Part shown: positions 43,412 to 52,588 of the stretch, piece after piece | Layout: every line of letters begins with the position of its first letter | How positions within the stretch are numbered: the stretch's first letter is position 1 | NCBI GenBank assembly: GCA_003565155.1 | Contig: PXDB01000091.1 | Location: 1 to 54,909, forward strand | Direction: 5' to 3' | Length of the DNA: 54,909 nt | Source: Nitriliruptoraceae bacterium | Lineage (GTDB): Bacteria; Actinomycetota; Nitriliruptoria; Nitriliruptorales; Nitriliruptoraceae | Program-made: the position numbers and the translations under genes | Notes under the pieces: model-generated | Databases searched by the model: none | Seen by the model: only the letters and a program-made list of their open reading frames with translations | What the model was told of the DNA's origin: nothing

Positions 43412-44637
43412 CGGGCACCTCCGCCTCGTCGTGGGCCGGCACCGACAGGTTCGTCCCGCCGGGCGATGGCCACAAGGATGCCGAGCGCCAGCAGGGTCGA
43501 CACCAGGGAGGACCCACCAACGGACACCAGCGGCAGGGTGACACCGGTGATGGGCAGCAGCCCGGTGACCGTGCCGATGTTGACCAGGGCCTGGCCGACG
43601 ATCCAGACGGTCGTGGCCAGCGCGACGGTGCGCCCGAAGCCGTCGGTGGCGGCGTAGGCCACCTTCAGCCCCACGTAGAGCACGGCGGTGAACAGGGCGA
43701 TGACCCCGAGCGCCCCGACCAGCCCGAGCTCCTCGCCGATGACGGCGAAGATGAAGTCGGTGTCGGCGTTGGGGATGAAGTGCCACTTGCCCCGCGAGGA
43801 GCCGAGCCCGAGCCCGAAGGTCCCGCCGGAGCCCAGCGCGTACCGCGACTGCAGCAGCTGGAAACCCTCCTGAAGCGGGAACTGCTCCGGCCACAGCCAG
43901 CCACGGATGCGGGCGACGCGGTACGGCGCGATGAAGGCCAGGGCAGCGACGGCCAGCCCACCGAGGCCCACGGCCACCGCGACGATCCGTGCGGGCAGCC
44001 CCTCCACCCACAGCACCGCACCGACGATCATGGCCAGCAGGATGGTGGTCCCGAGGTCGGGCTGGGCCAGGACCAGCACCGACAACAGCACCAGCAGGGG
44101 CAGTGCGGGGACCAGGAGGTGATCGGTGGTGTGGGGTGAGCCGTCGCGGGGCCGCTTGCGGTGGAGGACATCGGCGAGCCACAGCAGGGTGGCGAGCTTC
44201 GCGAGCTCCGAGGGCTGGATCGACAGCGGCCCGATCCCGATCCACCTCGTCGAGCCGTACCGGGTCTCCCCCACCCCCGGCACCAGCAGCAGGACCAGGC
44301 CGATGACGGAGATCACCAGCAGCGGCCAGGACAGACCACGCCAGATCCGGTGGTCGAGTCGCGCGGCCAGCACGAAGCCGACCAGCCCGATGGCGGCCCA
44401 GCCCGCCTGTCGCCGGAAGACCGCGAAGGGGTCACCGGCCTCCGCCGCCGGGACGAAGGAGGCGGAGAAGCTCATCACCAGCCCCAGCAGCACCAGGATC
44501 AGGGTCAGCAGGGTCACCGCGGTGGCGTCCGCCGTCCACGGTCCGGGCTGCCAACGCTGCCGCAGGCGGCCCCAGCGGCCGACGTCGGACCGCGCAGCCG
44601 CGTCGTCCGTGGTCCGCGGCGGTTGCTCGATGCTCAT
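43408..44637 (-). CDS. ftsW: SEDS peptidoglycan glycosyltransferase FtsW
   Basis: Septal glycan polymerase, a SEDS family membrane protein. The 409 residues contain about ten hydrophobic segments and the motifs GETRYGSTRWIGIGPLSIQPSEL (start of the conserved loop), LAQPDLGTTILLA and FIFAVIGEELGLVGA, with the catalytic Asp in the QPDLG region, and GVTLPLVSVGGSSLVSTL near the end. The ATG 44637 overlaps the murD stop (ATGA). It probably works with the PBP encoded nearby (ftsI). Confidence 0.95.
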   Translation of the reverse strand: MSIEQPPRTTDDAAARSDVGRWGRLRQRWQPGPWTADATAVTLLTLILVLLGLVMSFSASFVPAAEAGDPFAVFRRQAGWAAIGLVGFVLAARLDHRIWRGLSWPLLVISVIGLVLLLVPGVGETRYGSTRWIGIGPLSIQPSELAKLATLLWLADVLHRKRPRDGSPHTTDHLLVPALPLLVLLSVLVLAQPDLGTTILLAMIVGAVLWVEGLPARIVAVAVGLGGLAVAALAFIAPYRVARIRGWLWPEQFPLQEGFQLLQSRYALGSGGTFGLGLGSSRGKWHFIPNADTDFIFAVIGEELGLVGALGVIALFTAVLYVGLKVAYAATDGFGRTVALATTVWIVGQALVNIGTVTGLLPITGVTLPLVSVGGSSLVSTLLALGILVAIARRDEPVGAGPRRGGGAR

Positions 44638-46067
44638 CCGTGGACCTCCGTCGTGGTGGCGGCGACCTGGCGCGCGGCGGCGGTGAACACCTCGCCGCGA
44701 TGGGCGTAGCTGGTGAACTGGTCGAAGGAGGCGCACGCCGGTGCCAGCAGGACGGTGTCACCGGGTGCGGCGAGATGGGCGGCGAGACGGACGGCGGCCT
44801 CGAGGTCGGTGGCGTGGTGGGCGGTGACGCCGGCACGGCGGCACAGCGCCGCCAACTCCTCGGCGGCCGCGCCGATCACCACGGCGTCACGCACGTCGTC
44901 GAGGCCTGCGGTCAGACCAGCGAGGTCGACCCCTTTGGCGAGCCCACCGGCGATCCACACCGTGGGGCCGGCGGCCCGCAGGCTGGCCAGGGCGGCGTGC
45001 ACGTTGGTGGCCTTCGAGTCGTTGACGTAGCGCACCCCGCGGGGGTCGATGGCCACGGTCTCGAAGCGGTGCGGTCCGGGCCGGTGGGTGGTGGCCGCCT
45101 GCGCGACGGCCGCCGCCGGGACCCCCGCGAGCAGCGCAGCGGTGGCTGCTGCGGCCACGTTCGCGATCCGGTGCAGCGGCACCGCGCCACCATCGGGGGC
45201 CAGCGCCGCCACCTCGAGGAGCTCGCCGTCGCTGCCGGGCACGCTGGAGACCAGCACCCCCTGGCGCGCGTCCGCACGCCAACCGACGCCGAGGGGGACC
45301 TGGGTCGTGGCGCTGAAGGCCGCGGGGCGGGCGTGCCCGCTGCCGTCACGCAGCGCCACGGCCACGGGATCGTCGAGCCCGGCGACCGCCCACATCCCCG
45401 TGTCCTGCGCCGCGAAGATCCGGGCCTTGGCGGCGTGGTAGCTGGCGCGGTCCCGATGCCAGTCGAGGTGGTCGTCGGCGAGGTTGAGCAGCACCGCCAC
45501 CTCGGGTGCGAGACGGTCGGTGAAGTGCAGCTGGAAGCTCGACAGCTCCGCGACCAGCACCGCGTCCGGGCCGCTCACGGCGGCTGCGGCGCTGAGCGGC
45601 AGGCCGATGTTGCCGCAGGCGTGGGCCTCGAGACCCGCCGTCGCCACCATCGCCGCGAGCAGCTCGGTGGTGGTGGTCTTGCCGTTGGTGCCGGTGACGG
45701 CCAGCAGACGGCGGGGGTGCCGTCGCAGCGCGAGCTCCGGCTCCGACCACACCGGCGTGCCCGCGGCGCGGGCGGCCCTGAACACCGGCGCGCCCTCGGG
45801 CACGCCCGGTGAGGGCACCACCAGCTCGACAGCCCCGTCCAGCACCTCCACCGCCCGGCGGCCGAGCACCACCTCGGCGCCGAGCTCGGTCGAGAGCCGG
45901 TCGGCCTCGTGGGCGTCGGTGGGCGCACGTTCGTCGACCACCACGACCGCGACACCTGCGGCCACCAGCAGGCGTGCCGCGGCGCGACCGGAGGCGCCGG
46001 TGCCGACCACCAGCGCACGTGACAGCGCCAGCGGCGCGGTCGGGGGCGGCGGGCTGGCGGCGGTCAC
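44634..46067 (-). CDS. murD: UDP-MurNAc-L-Ala-D-Glu ligase
   Basis: Adds D-Glu. The 477 residues include RALVVGTGASGRAAARLL, LLAVTGTNGKTTTTELLAAM (ATP loop), LVAELSSFQLHFTD, LLNLADDHLDWH and the C-terminal FVNDSKATN-like YVNDSKATNVHAALASL with WIAGGLAKG and APACASFDQFTSYAHRG. GTG 46065-46067 overlaps the mraY stop by 4 bases; the upstream extension is shadow. Confidence 0.96.
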   Translation of the reverse strand: MTAASPPPPTAPLALSRALVVGTGASGRAAARLLVAAGVAVVVVDERAPTDAHEADRLSTELGAEVVLGRRAVEVLDGAVELVVPSPGVPEGAPVFRAARAAGTPVWSEPELALRRHPRRLLAVTGTNGKTTTTELLAAMVATAGLEAHACGNIGLPLSAAAAVSGPDAVLVAELSSFQLHFTDRLAPEVAVLLNLADDHLDWHRDRASYHAAKARIFAAQDTGMWAVAGLDDPVAVALRDGSGHARPAAFSATTQVPLGVGWRADARQGVLVSSVPGSDGELLEVAALAPDGGAVPLHRIANVAAAATAALLAGVPAAAVAQAATTHRPGPHRFETVAIDPRGVRYVNDSKATNVHAALASLRAAGPTVWIAGGLAKGVDLAGLTAGLDDVRDAVVIGAAAEELAALCRRAGVTAHHATDLEAAVRLAAHLAAPGDTVLLAPACASFDQFTSYAHRGEVFTAAARQVAATTTEVHG

Positions 46068-47101
46068 GGCAGGGTCCCGACCCGGCCGATCCACTCCGCG
46101 TAGAACACGCCCATGCCCAGCGCGATCCCGATGGCGGCCAGGATCCAGAAGCGCACGATGATGGTGGTCTCCTGCCAGTCCAGGAGCTCGAAGTGGTGGT
46201 GCAGCGGCGCCATGCGGAACACCCGCCTGCCCGTGGTGCGGAACACCGCCACCTGGATGATCACCGACACGGTCTCGATGACGAACAGCCCGCCGAGCAG
46301 CACCAGCAGGAACTGCGTGCCGGTGGCCACGGCGACACCGGCGAGCAGGCCGCCGAGCGCCAGGGAGCCGGTGTCGCCCATGAAGATCCGGGCCGGCGGC
46401 GCGTTGTGCCACAGGAAGCCCGCACACGCCGCGGTCACCGCCGCGGTGATGACGGCGACGTCGAGGGCTTCGTTGATCCCGAGGAAGGGGTAGTCCTCGA
46501 AGTTGCGGAACTGCCAGAAGGCGATCAGGGTGAAGGCGCCGAAGACCAGGGCGGCGGAGCCCGCGGCAAGGCCGTCGAGGCCGTCGGTGAGGTTCACGGC
46601 GTTCGACGCGCCCGTGAGCAGCAGGAAGATCCACAGCACGAACACCGGCGTGGAGACCTCGAAGGCGATGTCACCCACGAGGGAGATGTTGCGGGGCAGG
46701 TCGCCGAGCTCGGGCCCGAGGGTGGCGAACCCGACGGCGATCAGGGCCTGACCGGTGAACTTGGTGGTCTTGTTCAGCCCGAGGTTGCGGCGCATCCGCA
46801 GCTTGATGAGATCGTCGGCGAAGCCCACCAGTGCCATGCCGACGAAGGCGAACAGCACGAACAGCCCACCGGCGGTGACCGTGGCGGAGCCGAGGTGGGC
46901 GACCCCGTAGCCGAACACGGCGGCCAGGACGATGGCCGTGCCACCCATGGTGGGGGTACCGGCCTTGGACTGGTGGCTCTGGGGCCCCTCATCACGGATC
47001 GGCTGACCGAAGCCGCGCTGCGTGAAGTAGCCGATGATCACCGGCGTGCCGATCAGGGCCACCAGGAAGGCGGCCGCGCTGGCGATCAGGACGGCGATCA
47101 C
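46064..47101 (-). CDS. mraY: Phospho-MurNAc-pentapeptide transferase
   Basis: Makes lipid I from UDP-MurNAc-pentapeptide and undecaprenyl phosphate. The 345 residues have about ten membrane helices, with KAGTPTMGGTAIVLA, LVGFADDLIKL (acidic DDL motif), SNAVNLTDGLDGLAAG and the HHH motif MAPLHHHFELLDW. GTG 47099-47101 overlaps the murF stop by 4 bases. Confidence 0.97.
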   Translation of the reverse strand: MIAVLIASAAAFLVALIGTPVIIGYFTQRGFGQPIRDEGPQSHQSKAGTPTMGGTAIVLAAVFGYGVAHLGSATVTAGGLFVLFAFVGMALVGFADDLIKLRMRRNLGLNKTTKFTGQALIAVGFATLGPELGDLPRNISLVGDIAFEVSTPVFVLWIFLLLTGASNAVNLTDGLDGLAAGSAALVFGAFTLIAFWQFRNFEDYPFLGINEALDVAVITAAVTAACAGFLWHNAPPARIFMGDTGSLALGGLLAGVAVATGTQFLLVLLGGLFVIETVSVIIQVAVFRTTGRRVFRMAPLHHHFELLDWQETTIIVRFWILAAIGIALGMGVFYAEWIGRVGTLP

Positions 47102-48498
47102 CGGCCCACCCCCGGGTCCTGTTCCGTCAGGGCCGCGACCACCCGCTCGAGCCCGACCACCCGGGACCCCTTCACGAGCACGACATCCCCGGGGCGGGCC
47201 AGGTCCGCGACCACGGCAGCGGCAGCGTCGGCGTCGCCCACCTCGGTGACCGCGGCCGCACCGGCCGCGCGTGCCGCGGCGGCGACGGGTGCCACCTCGG
47301 CGTGGCGGTCGTCGACGTCGCCCACCACCACGAGGTGGTCCACGCCCAACGCCGCGCACCGCTCGCCCACCTGCCGGTGGGCCGCGGGTGCGTCGTCTCC
47401 GAGCTCGGCCATGCGTCCGAGCACCGCGATGCGGCGGCCGTGGCCCTCGATGGCCATCAGGCTGTCGAGGGCGGCGGTCACGGCCAGCGGGTTGGCGTTG
47501 TAGGCGTCGTCGAGGACCGTGACACCACCGGCCTCCACCACCGCGGCGCGGCCGGGGGAGACCGGGGCGACGGACAGCGCGTCGGCGGCAGCGGCCAGGT
47601 CCACGCCGAGGTGCCCCGCGACGGCCAGCGCGAACAGCGCGTTCGTGACGTGGTGGCGGCCGGCGATCGGCAGGGCGAAGTCCGCCGTGCCCCAGGGGGT
47701 CACCGCGGTGCCGTGCGCACGGGCGTGGCGGTCGAGGCGGAGACCGCGGACGTGGACGTCCGCCTCGTGAAGATCGGTCGCCACGGTGCAGGTGCGCGGG
47801 GCGAGCGCGGCCATCGCCGCCACCCGCCGGTCGGCCAGGTTGAGCACGGCCAGGCCGGCAGCTGACAGCGCGCGGACCAGCTCGGACTTGGCGTCGGCGA
47901 TCGCCGCGATGGAGCCGAAGATGCCGAGGTGGGCGGGAGCGACCGCGGTGACCACCGACACCTGGGGCGCCACGATCGGGGCGAGGGCGGCGATGTCGCC
48001 GGTGTGGCGCGCACCGATCTCCGCCACCAGCACCTCGGTGTCGGCGGGCATCGTCAGCACGGTCAGCGGGACGCCGAGCTCGTTGTTGTACGAGCCTCGG
48101 GCGGCGTGGGTCCGGCGGCCCGCCCCCACCGCGGCCGCGGTCAGGTCCTTGACCGTGGTCTTGCCCACCGACCCGGTGATGGCGACGGTGACCGGGTCGA
48201 CGACGCTGCGCACATGGGTGGCGAGGTCCGCCAGCGCCCGCCAGGTGTCGGCGACCTCGACCACCGGGACGTGCAGATCGAGGGGGCGCTCGGCCAGCAC
48301 GGCGACGGCCCCGGCCGCGACGGCGTCGGCGGCGAAGCGGTGTCCATCGGCGTCCTCGGTGCGCAGCGCCACGAACAGCGCGCGGCCGTGGGGCACCGCC
48401 CGTGAGTCGGTGGCGACGGCGTCGATCACCGTCCGGTCGGTCCCGGTGCGGCGTCCGGACGTCACGCGCGCCACGGTGGCGAGGTCGAGGTCGATCAC
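47098..48498 (-). CDS. murF: UDP-MurNAc-tripeptide D-Ala-D-Ala ligase
   Basis: Adds the D-Ala-D-Ala dipeptide. The 466 residues include AVATDSRAVPHGRALFVAL, the ATP loop VAITGSVGKTTVKDLTAA, SYNNELGVPLTVL, VAEIGARHTGDIAALAPI and VLDDAYNANPLAVTAALDSL. GTG 48496-48498 overlaps the murE stop by 4 bases. No ddl gene is present in the window, so the dipeptide is made elsewhere. Confidence 0.96.
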   Translation of the reverse strand: MIDLDLATVARVTSGRRTGTDRTVIDAVATDSRAVPHGRALFVALRTEDADGHRFAADAVAAGAVAVLAERPLDLHVPVVEVADTWRALADLATHVRSVVDPVTVAITGSVGKTTVKDLTAAAVGAGRRTHAARGSYNNELGVPLTVLTMPADTEVLVAEIGARHTGDIAALAPIVAPQVSVVTAVAPAHLGIFGSIAAIADAKSELVRALSAAGLAVLNLADRRVAAMAALAPRTCTVATDLHEADVHVRGLRLDRHARAHGTAVTPWGTADFALPIAGRHHVTNALFALAVAGHLGVDLAAAADALSVAPVSPGRAAVVEAGGVTVLDDAYNANPLAVTAALDSLMAIEGHGRRIAVLGRMAELGDDAPAAHRQVGERCAALGVDHLVVVGDVDDRHAEVAPVAAAARAAGAAAVTEVGDADAAAAVVADLARPGDVVLVKGSRVVGLERVVAALTEQDPGVGR

Positions 48499-50012
48499 CG
48501 TGGCCGCTCCCCCGCCGCCAACCACCGGGCGGCGACCACGCGGTCGTCGAAGGCCACGGTGCGGTCGGCGAACTCCTGCACCGTCTCGTGGCCCTTGCCC
48601 GCGATCAGGACCACGTCGGCGGGCGATGCCGTGGTCACGGCGTGCCCGATGGCGGTGGCACGGTCGACCTCGACGTGGAGGGTGGCGGGGGCGCCGGCGG
48701 CCACGGCGGCCCGGGCGCCCTCGGTCACCGCGGCCAGGATCGCCGCCGGGTCCTCGCTGCGCGGGTTGTCGGAGGTGAGCACGGCGAGATCGGCGGTCGC
48801 TGCCGCGGCGCCCATCGGTCCGCGCTTGTCGGTGTCGCGCTCACCGCCGCACCCGAGCACCACGACCAGCCGGCCCCCGGGATCGAGGGTGGCGCGCAGG
48901 GTCTCGAGCACGGCGGTCACCGCATCCGGGGTGTGGGCGTAGTCCACGAACACCGCCGGGCCGCCGGGACCGGCGACGCGTTCGAGCCGGCCGGCAGGTC
49001 CCGGGGCCGCGGCCACACCTCGCGCGGCCACCTCCGGCGGCACCCCCGCCGCCGTCGCGGCCACCACCGCCAGCGCGGCGTTGACCAGGTTGAAGCGGCC
49101 CGGTAGCCCGGTCGCCACCTCCAGCGGTTCCGCCGTCAGGCCGTGGAGGTGGCCACGGCTCCCCCCGGTGTCGCCGCTGCGGGGTTCGAGCACCAGGTCG
49201 GCCCCGCTCCCGCCGCCCGCAGCGCCGCCCGCCGTCGGCGCGAGCCCGAGGGTGGTCACGGGGATCTCCACCCGCTCGAGCAGCCGGGCCGCCCACACCC
49301 CGTCGAGGAACACCACGCCGCGCGGTGCCAGCGCGGGGGTGAACAGGCGGGCTTTGGCGGCGAGGTAGGCCTCCATGGTCCCGTGCCAGTCGAGGTGATC
49401 CTGGGAGAGGTTGGTGTAGACCGCGACGGCGAAGTGGGTGCCGTCGACCCGGTGCAGATCGAGCCCGTGGCTGGAGACCTCCATCGCCACCGCGTCCACC
49501 CCGCGGTGGTGGCAGTGGCGCAGCAGACGTTGCAGGTCCGTGCCCTCGGGGGTCGTGCGGACCCCCGGGATGGCCTCGCCATGGATCCGGGTCTCGATGG
49601 TGCCGATCAGGCCGACGCCGACGCCGCTGGCGGCGAAGGCGCCCTCGAGCAGGGTGCTCACCGTGGTCTTGCCGTTGGTCCCCGTGGTGCCGACCACGGT
49701 CACCTCCCGGCTCGGCCGGCGGTGTACGACCGCTGCGGCCGGCCCCATCGCCGCCCGCACGTCCGGGACCTGGAGCTGCGGGACGCGCAGGTCGAGGGGA
49801 CGTTCCACCAGCAGGGCGGCGGCACCCTGGTCGACGGCCTGGGGTGCGTGGTGGTGCCCGTCGGCTCTGGCACCGACCACGGCACAGAACAGCCAGCCGG
49901 GACCCACCTGCCGACTGTCGTGGGTGGCGTCGGTGAGGACGACCTGATCGACGGCGCCGACGGGCTGCGCGCCGGGGAGGGCGGCGAGCACCTCGGACAG
50001 GGTGGCGGTCAC
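48495..50012 (-). CDS. murE: UDP-MurNAc-tripeptide synthetase, meso-DAP type
   Basis: Adds the third stem amino acid. The 505 residues include DATHDSRQVGPGWLFCAVVG, VVGTTGTNGKTTVSTLLEG (ATP loop), AVAMEVSSHGLDLHRVDG, SQDHLDWHGTMEAYLAAKA and VFVDYAHTPDAVTAVLE. The motif TSDNPRSEDPAAIL contains DNPR, which marks meso-diaminopimelate specificity. GTG 50010-50012 with AGGA upstream. A 205-base gap separates it from ftsI; it holds a TAGGCT hexamer (- strand, 50126-50131) but no clear -35. Confidence 0.96.
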   Translation of the reverse strand: MTATLSEVLAALPGAQPVGAVDQVVLTDATHDSRQVGPGWLFCAVVGARADGHHHAPQAVDQGAAALLVERPLDLRVPQLQVPDVRAAMGPAAAVVHRRPSREVTVVGTTGTNGKTTVSTLLEGAFAASGVGVGLIGTIETRIHGEAIPGVRTTPEGTDLQRLLRHCHHRGVDAVAMEVSSHGLDLHRVDGTHFAVAVYTNLSQDHLDWHGTMEAYLAAKARLFTPALAPRGVVFLDGVWAARLLERVEIPVTTLGLAPTAGGAAGGGSGADLVLEPRSGDTGGSRGHLHGLTAEPLEVATGLPGRFNLVNAALAVVAATAAGVPPEVAARGVAAAPGPAGRLERVAGPGGPAVFVDYAHTPDAVTAVLETLRATLDPGGRLVVVLGCGGERDTDKRGPMGAAAATADLAVLTSDNPRSEDPAAILAAVTEGARAAVAAGAPATLHVEVDRATAIGHAVTTASPADVVLIAGKGHETVQEFADRTVAFDDRVVAARWLAAGERPR

Positions 50013-50217
50013 GGGCTTCCTGGCGCGGGAGAGGGGCAGGGGTCGGCTGGGGGGCGGGCGTGCACCGCACCGGGTGGGACGGCGGGGCGCGACGCTCGGG
50101 CCGAGGGTTGGGCGGTGCGCGCGGGAGCCTAACGGTCGGGCGCGCGCCCTCCGTGAAGGCGGGACGGCGGCCTCCGCCCCCTCGGTGGACAGCGTGCTGC
50201 GATCGGTCCCTGCCGGG

Positions 50218-52143
50218 TCATGGTGCAGCGTCGGTGTCGCCACCGTCCTCGCCCTCCTCCTGGGCGGTCTCCACCACCTCGGCGGCGTCATCCGCGGCCT
50301 CCACGGCCTCCTCGGCGTGGCGTTCGGCGTGCGCCGCAGCGAGGCGGACCGCCGTGGGCAGGTCCGTCCCGGAGCCGTCCGGCGGGATCCTGAGCGCCAG
50401 CAGCGCCGCCTCCATGACCTCCGCGAAGACCGGTGCGGCCACCAGACCGCCGAAGAAGGGGTACGGCTCGTCGACCATCACGGCGACCACCACCTGGGGG
50501 TCGTCCGCGGGGGCCATGCCCACGAAGGTGGCGACGTACTCGTCGCTGTACCCGCGACCGTCGGTCCGGGGCTTGCGTGCCGTCCCGGTCTTGCCGGCGA
50601 CCCGGTAGCCCTCCACCTGCGCGCGCGCGCCGGTGCCGTCCTCACCGTGGACCGCATCCTCGAGCATGGCGCGGACCGCCCCGGCGGTGCCGGGCGAGAC
50701 GACCTGCCGGGCGGCACCCATGGCGGCCGGCGACAACCGTCCGTCCTCCCCGACGGTGCCCTGGACCAGGCGGGGCGGCACGGACACCCCATCGTTGGCC
50801 AGGGTCGCGTAGCTGTTGGCGAGCTGGAGCAACGACACCGCGACGCCGTGGCCGATGGCGATGGTCGGCAGGGAGGTCGACCACCACTGCGTGTGCGGCA
50901 TCAGCAGGCCGCCGGACTCCCCGGGGAAGCCGAGGTCGGTGCGCTGCCCGTACCCGAAGGCCCGCAGGTAGCCGTCGAGCTGCTCCGGCCCGAGCTGTTC
51001 GGCGATCTGGATGGTGCCGACGTTGCTGGAGCGCTCCATGATCTGGCTGACGGTCCAGGACTCCGTGGCGTGCCGGGTGGCATCGGTGAAGGTGGACCCA
51101 CCGACCCGGATCGCGTCGTCGACCTCGAGGGTCGTGGTGGGCTCGACGACTCCCTCTTCCACGGCGGCGGCGATGGTGAGGGCCTTCTGGGTGGATCCGG
51201 GCTCGAAGACGTCGGTCACGGCCCGGTTCCGGCGGTCGGCGGGATCCTCGTCGCCGCGGACGTTGGGGTCGAAGCCGGGGGCGCTGGCCATCGCCAGCAC
51301 GTCGCCGGTCCCCACCTCCGACACCACGATGCTGGCGCCGACGGCCTCGAAGGTCTCCAGGGCCTGATCGGCAACCAGCTCCGCGACGTGCTGGATGTCC
51401 CGGTCCAGGGTCAGGACGACGTCGGTGCCGACCACGGGCGGCTCGAGCTCACGGATACCGGAGGCGATGTCCAACCCGCCGGGTGCCCGCTCCAGCAGCA
51501 GCGTGCCGGGCTGTCCGGCCAGGATGTGGTCGTAGCGCGCCTCGAGCCCCTGCAGTCCCTGCGCATCGATGTCGGTGAACCCGACCACCTGGCCGGCGAG
51601 GGTCCCGGCCGGGTACACGCGTTGCGGCTCGGTGAGCACCCCGATCCCCGGGAGGTCGAGCGCCGCGATCTCCTCGCCCAGAGCGTGGTCGACCTGCCGG
51701 GAGAGGTACACGAAGTGACGATCCTGCTCCAGACGCTCCCGTACGCCGTCGACCTCCATCTCCAGCAGCGGCGCGAGGGTGTCGGCGACCACCGCGGCCT
51801 CACCTGCGGGCGGCACCTCCCGCCCCTCTGGGGTCGTGGTGCCGCGGTAGGCGCGGGGGTCGGCGTAGATCGTGGCGGCCTGGATCGAGGTGGCCAGCAC
51901 GTCGCCGTCACGGTCGTAGATGCGCCCCCGGCTGGCGGGCAGCTCCAGGGTGCGGGCGCGCTGCCGCTCCCCCACGGCGGCGAGGTCGGCGGCGTCCACC
52001 ACCTGGATCTGCACGAGCTTGACCGTCGAGGCCAGCACCAGGAGGGCGAAGATCGCCAGGGTCCACCGGATACGACGGATCGCCAGCTCATCACCGCTGT
52101 GCAGGCTCCCACCGCCACCGACCCGGGTCCGTAGCCGTGTCAT
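50218..52143 (-). CDS. ftsI: Septal penicillin-binding protein (FtsI/PBP3 class)
   Basis: Class B PBP, the transpeptidase of the divisome. The 641 residues have one transmembrane helix (about 27-45), a dimerisation domain starting LPASRGRIYDRDGDVLA, and the transpeptidase domain with FEPGSTQK (SxxK; Ser about 317), SSN (SxN, about 372-374) and KTGT (about 518-521). The C-terminal 60 residues are rich in A and E and extend past the catalytic domain. ATG 52143 starts 1 nt after the ftsL stop. Confidence 0.95.
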   Translation of the reverse strand: MTRLRTRVGGGGSLHSGDELAIRRIRWTLAIFALLVLASTVKLVQIQVVDAADLAAVGERQRARTLELPASRGRIYDRDGDVLATSIQAATIYADPRAYRGTTTPEGREVPPAGEAAVVADTLAPLLEMEVDGVRERLEQDRHFVYLSRQVDHALGEEIAALDLPGIGVLTEPQRVYPAGTLAGQVVGFTDIDAQGLQGLEARYDHILAGQPGTLLLERAPGGLDIASGIRELEPPVVGTDVVLTLDRDIQHVAELVADQALETFEAVGASIVVSEVGTGDVLAMASAPGFDPNVRGDEDPADRRNRAVTDVFEPGSTQKALTIAAAVEEGVVEPTTTLEVDDAIRVGGSTFTDATRHATESWTVSQIMERSSNVGTIQIAEQLGPEQLDGYLRAFGYGQRTDLGFPGESGGLLMPHTQWWSTSLPTIAIGHGVAVSLLQLANSYATLANDGVSVPPRLVQGTVGEDGRLSPAAMGAARQVVSPGTAGAVRAMLEDAVHGEDGTGARAQVEGYRVAGKTGTARKPRTDGRGYSDEYVATFVGMAPADDPQVVVAVMVDEPYPFFGGLVAAPVFAEVMEAALLALRIPPDGSGTDLPTAVRLAAAHAERHAEEAVEAADDAAEVVETAQEEGEDGGDTDAAP

Positions 52144-52144
52144 C

Positions 52145-52588
52145 TCAGCGCTCCACGGAGAGCAGCGGCTTGAGGGGATCGGTGGGCGCGTCGGGGGTCC
52201 GGGTGGTGGGAACGGCCCCGTCGCCCGGCAGGTTGCGCTCCAGGGTGAGGTGGCGCACCGGTCCGGGTGGCACCATGCCGAGCTCCTCCGCGGCGGCGCG
52301 GACCCGGGCGGGGTCCTCGAGCGCGGCCACCTCCGCGACCAGGGCGGCGTACTCGCGCTCCGCCACGGCGACGCGGGCCTCCAGACCGCGGGCCTCCACG
52401 GAGGCGCCGGCCGCCAGCGCGTTGAGCGTGACCGCGCCGAACACCGCCGCGGCCAGCACGAGCACCATCACCACGGCGTAGGCCAGGGTGTGGCGGACGA
52501 CCGGTTCCTCGACCAGCCGCAGGTCAGGGGGGGTCGCCGCATCGTCCGTGGGACGTCGGCGACGCAGCGGGGCGGTGATGGCGGTCAC
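52145..52588 (-). CDS. ftsL: Cell division protein FtsL
   Basis: A 147-residue bitopic divisome protein. A charged N-terminus of about 33 residues is followed by a transmembrane helix (HTLAYAVVMVLVLAAAVFGA), then a coiled coil (residues about 62-95) ending LEDPARVRAAAEELGMVPPG. That layout and its place between rsmH and ftsI identify FtsL, although the sequence family is weak. GTG 52586-52588 overlaps the rsmH stop by 4 bases. Confidence 0.82.
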   Translation of the reverse strand: MTAITAPLRRRRPTDDAATPPDLRLVEEPVVRHTLAYAVVMVLVLAAAVFGAVTLNALAAGASVEARGLEARVAVAEREYAALVAEVAALEDPARVRAAAEELGMVPPGPVRHLTLERNLPGDGAVPTTRTPDAPTDPLKPLLSVER

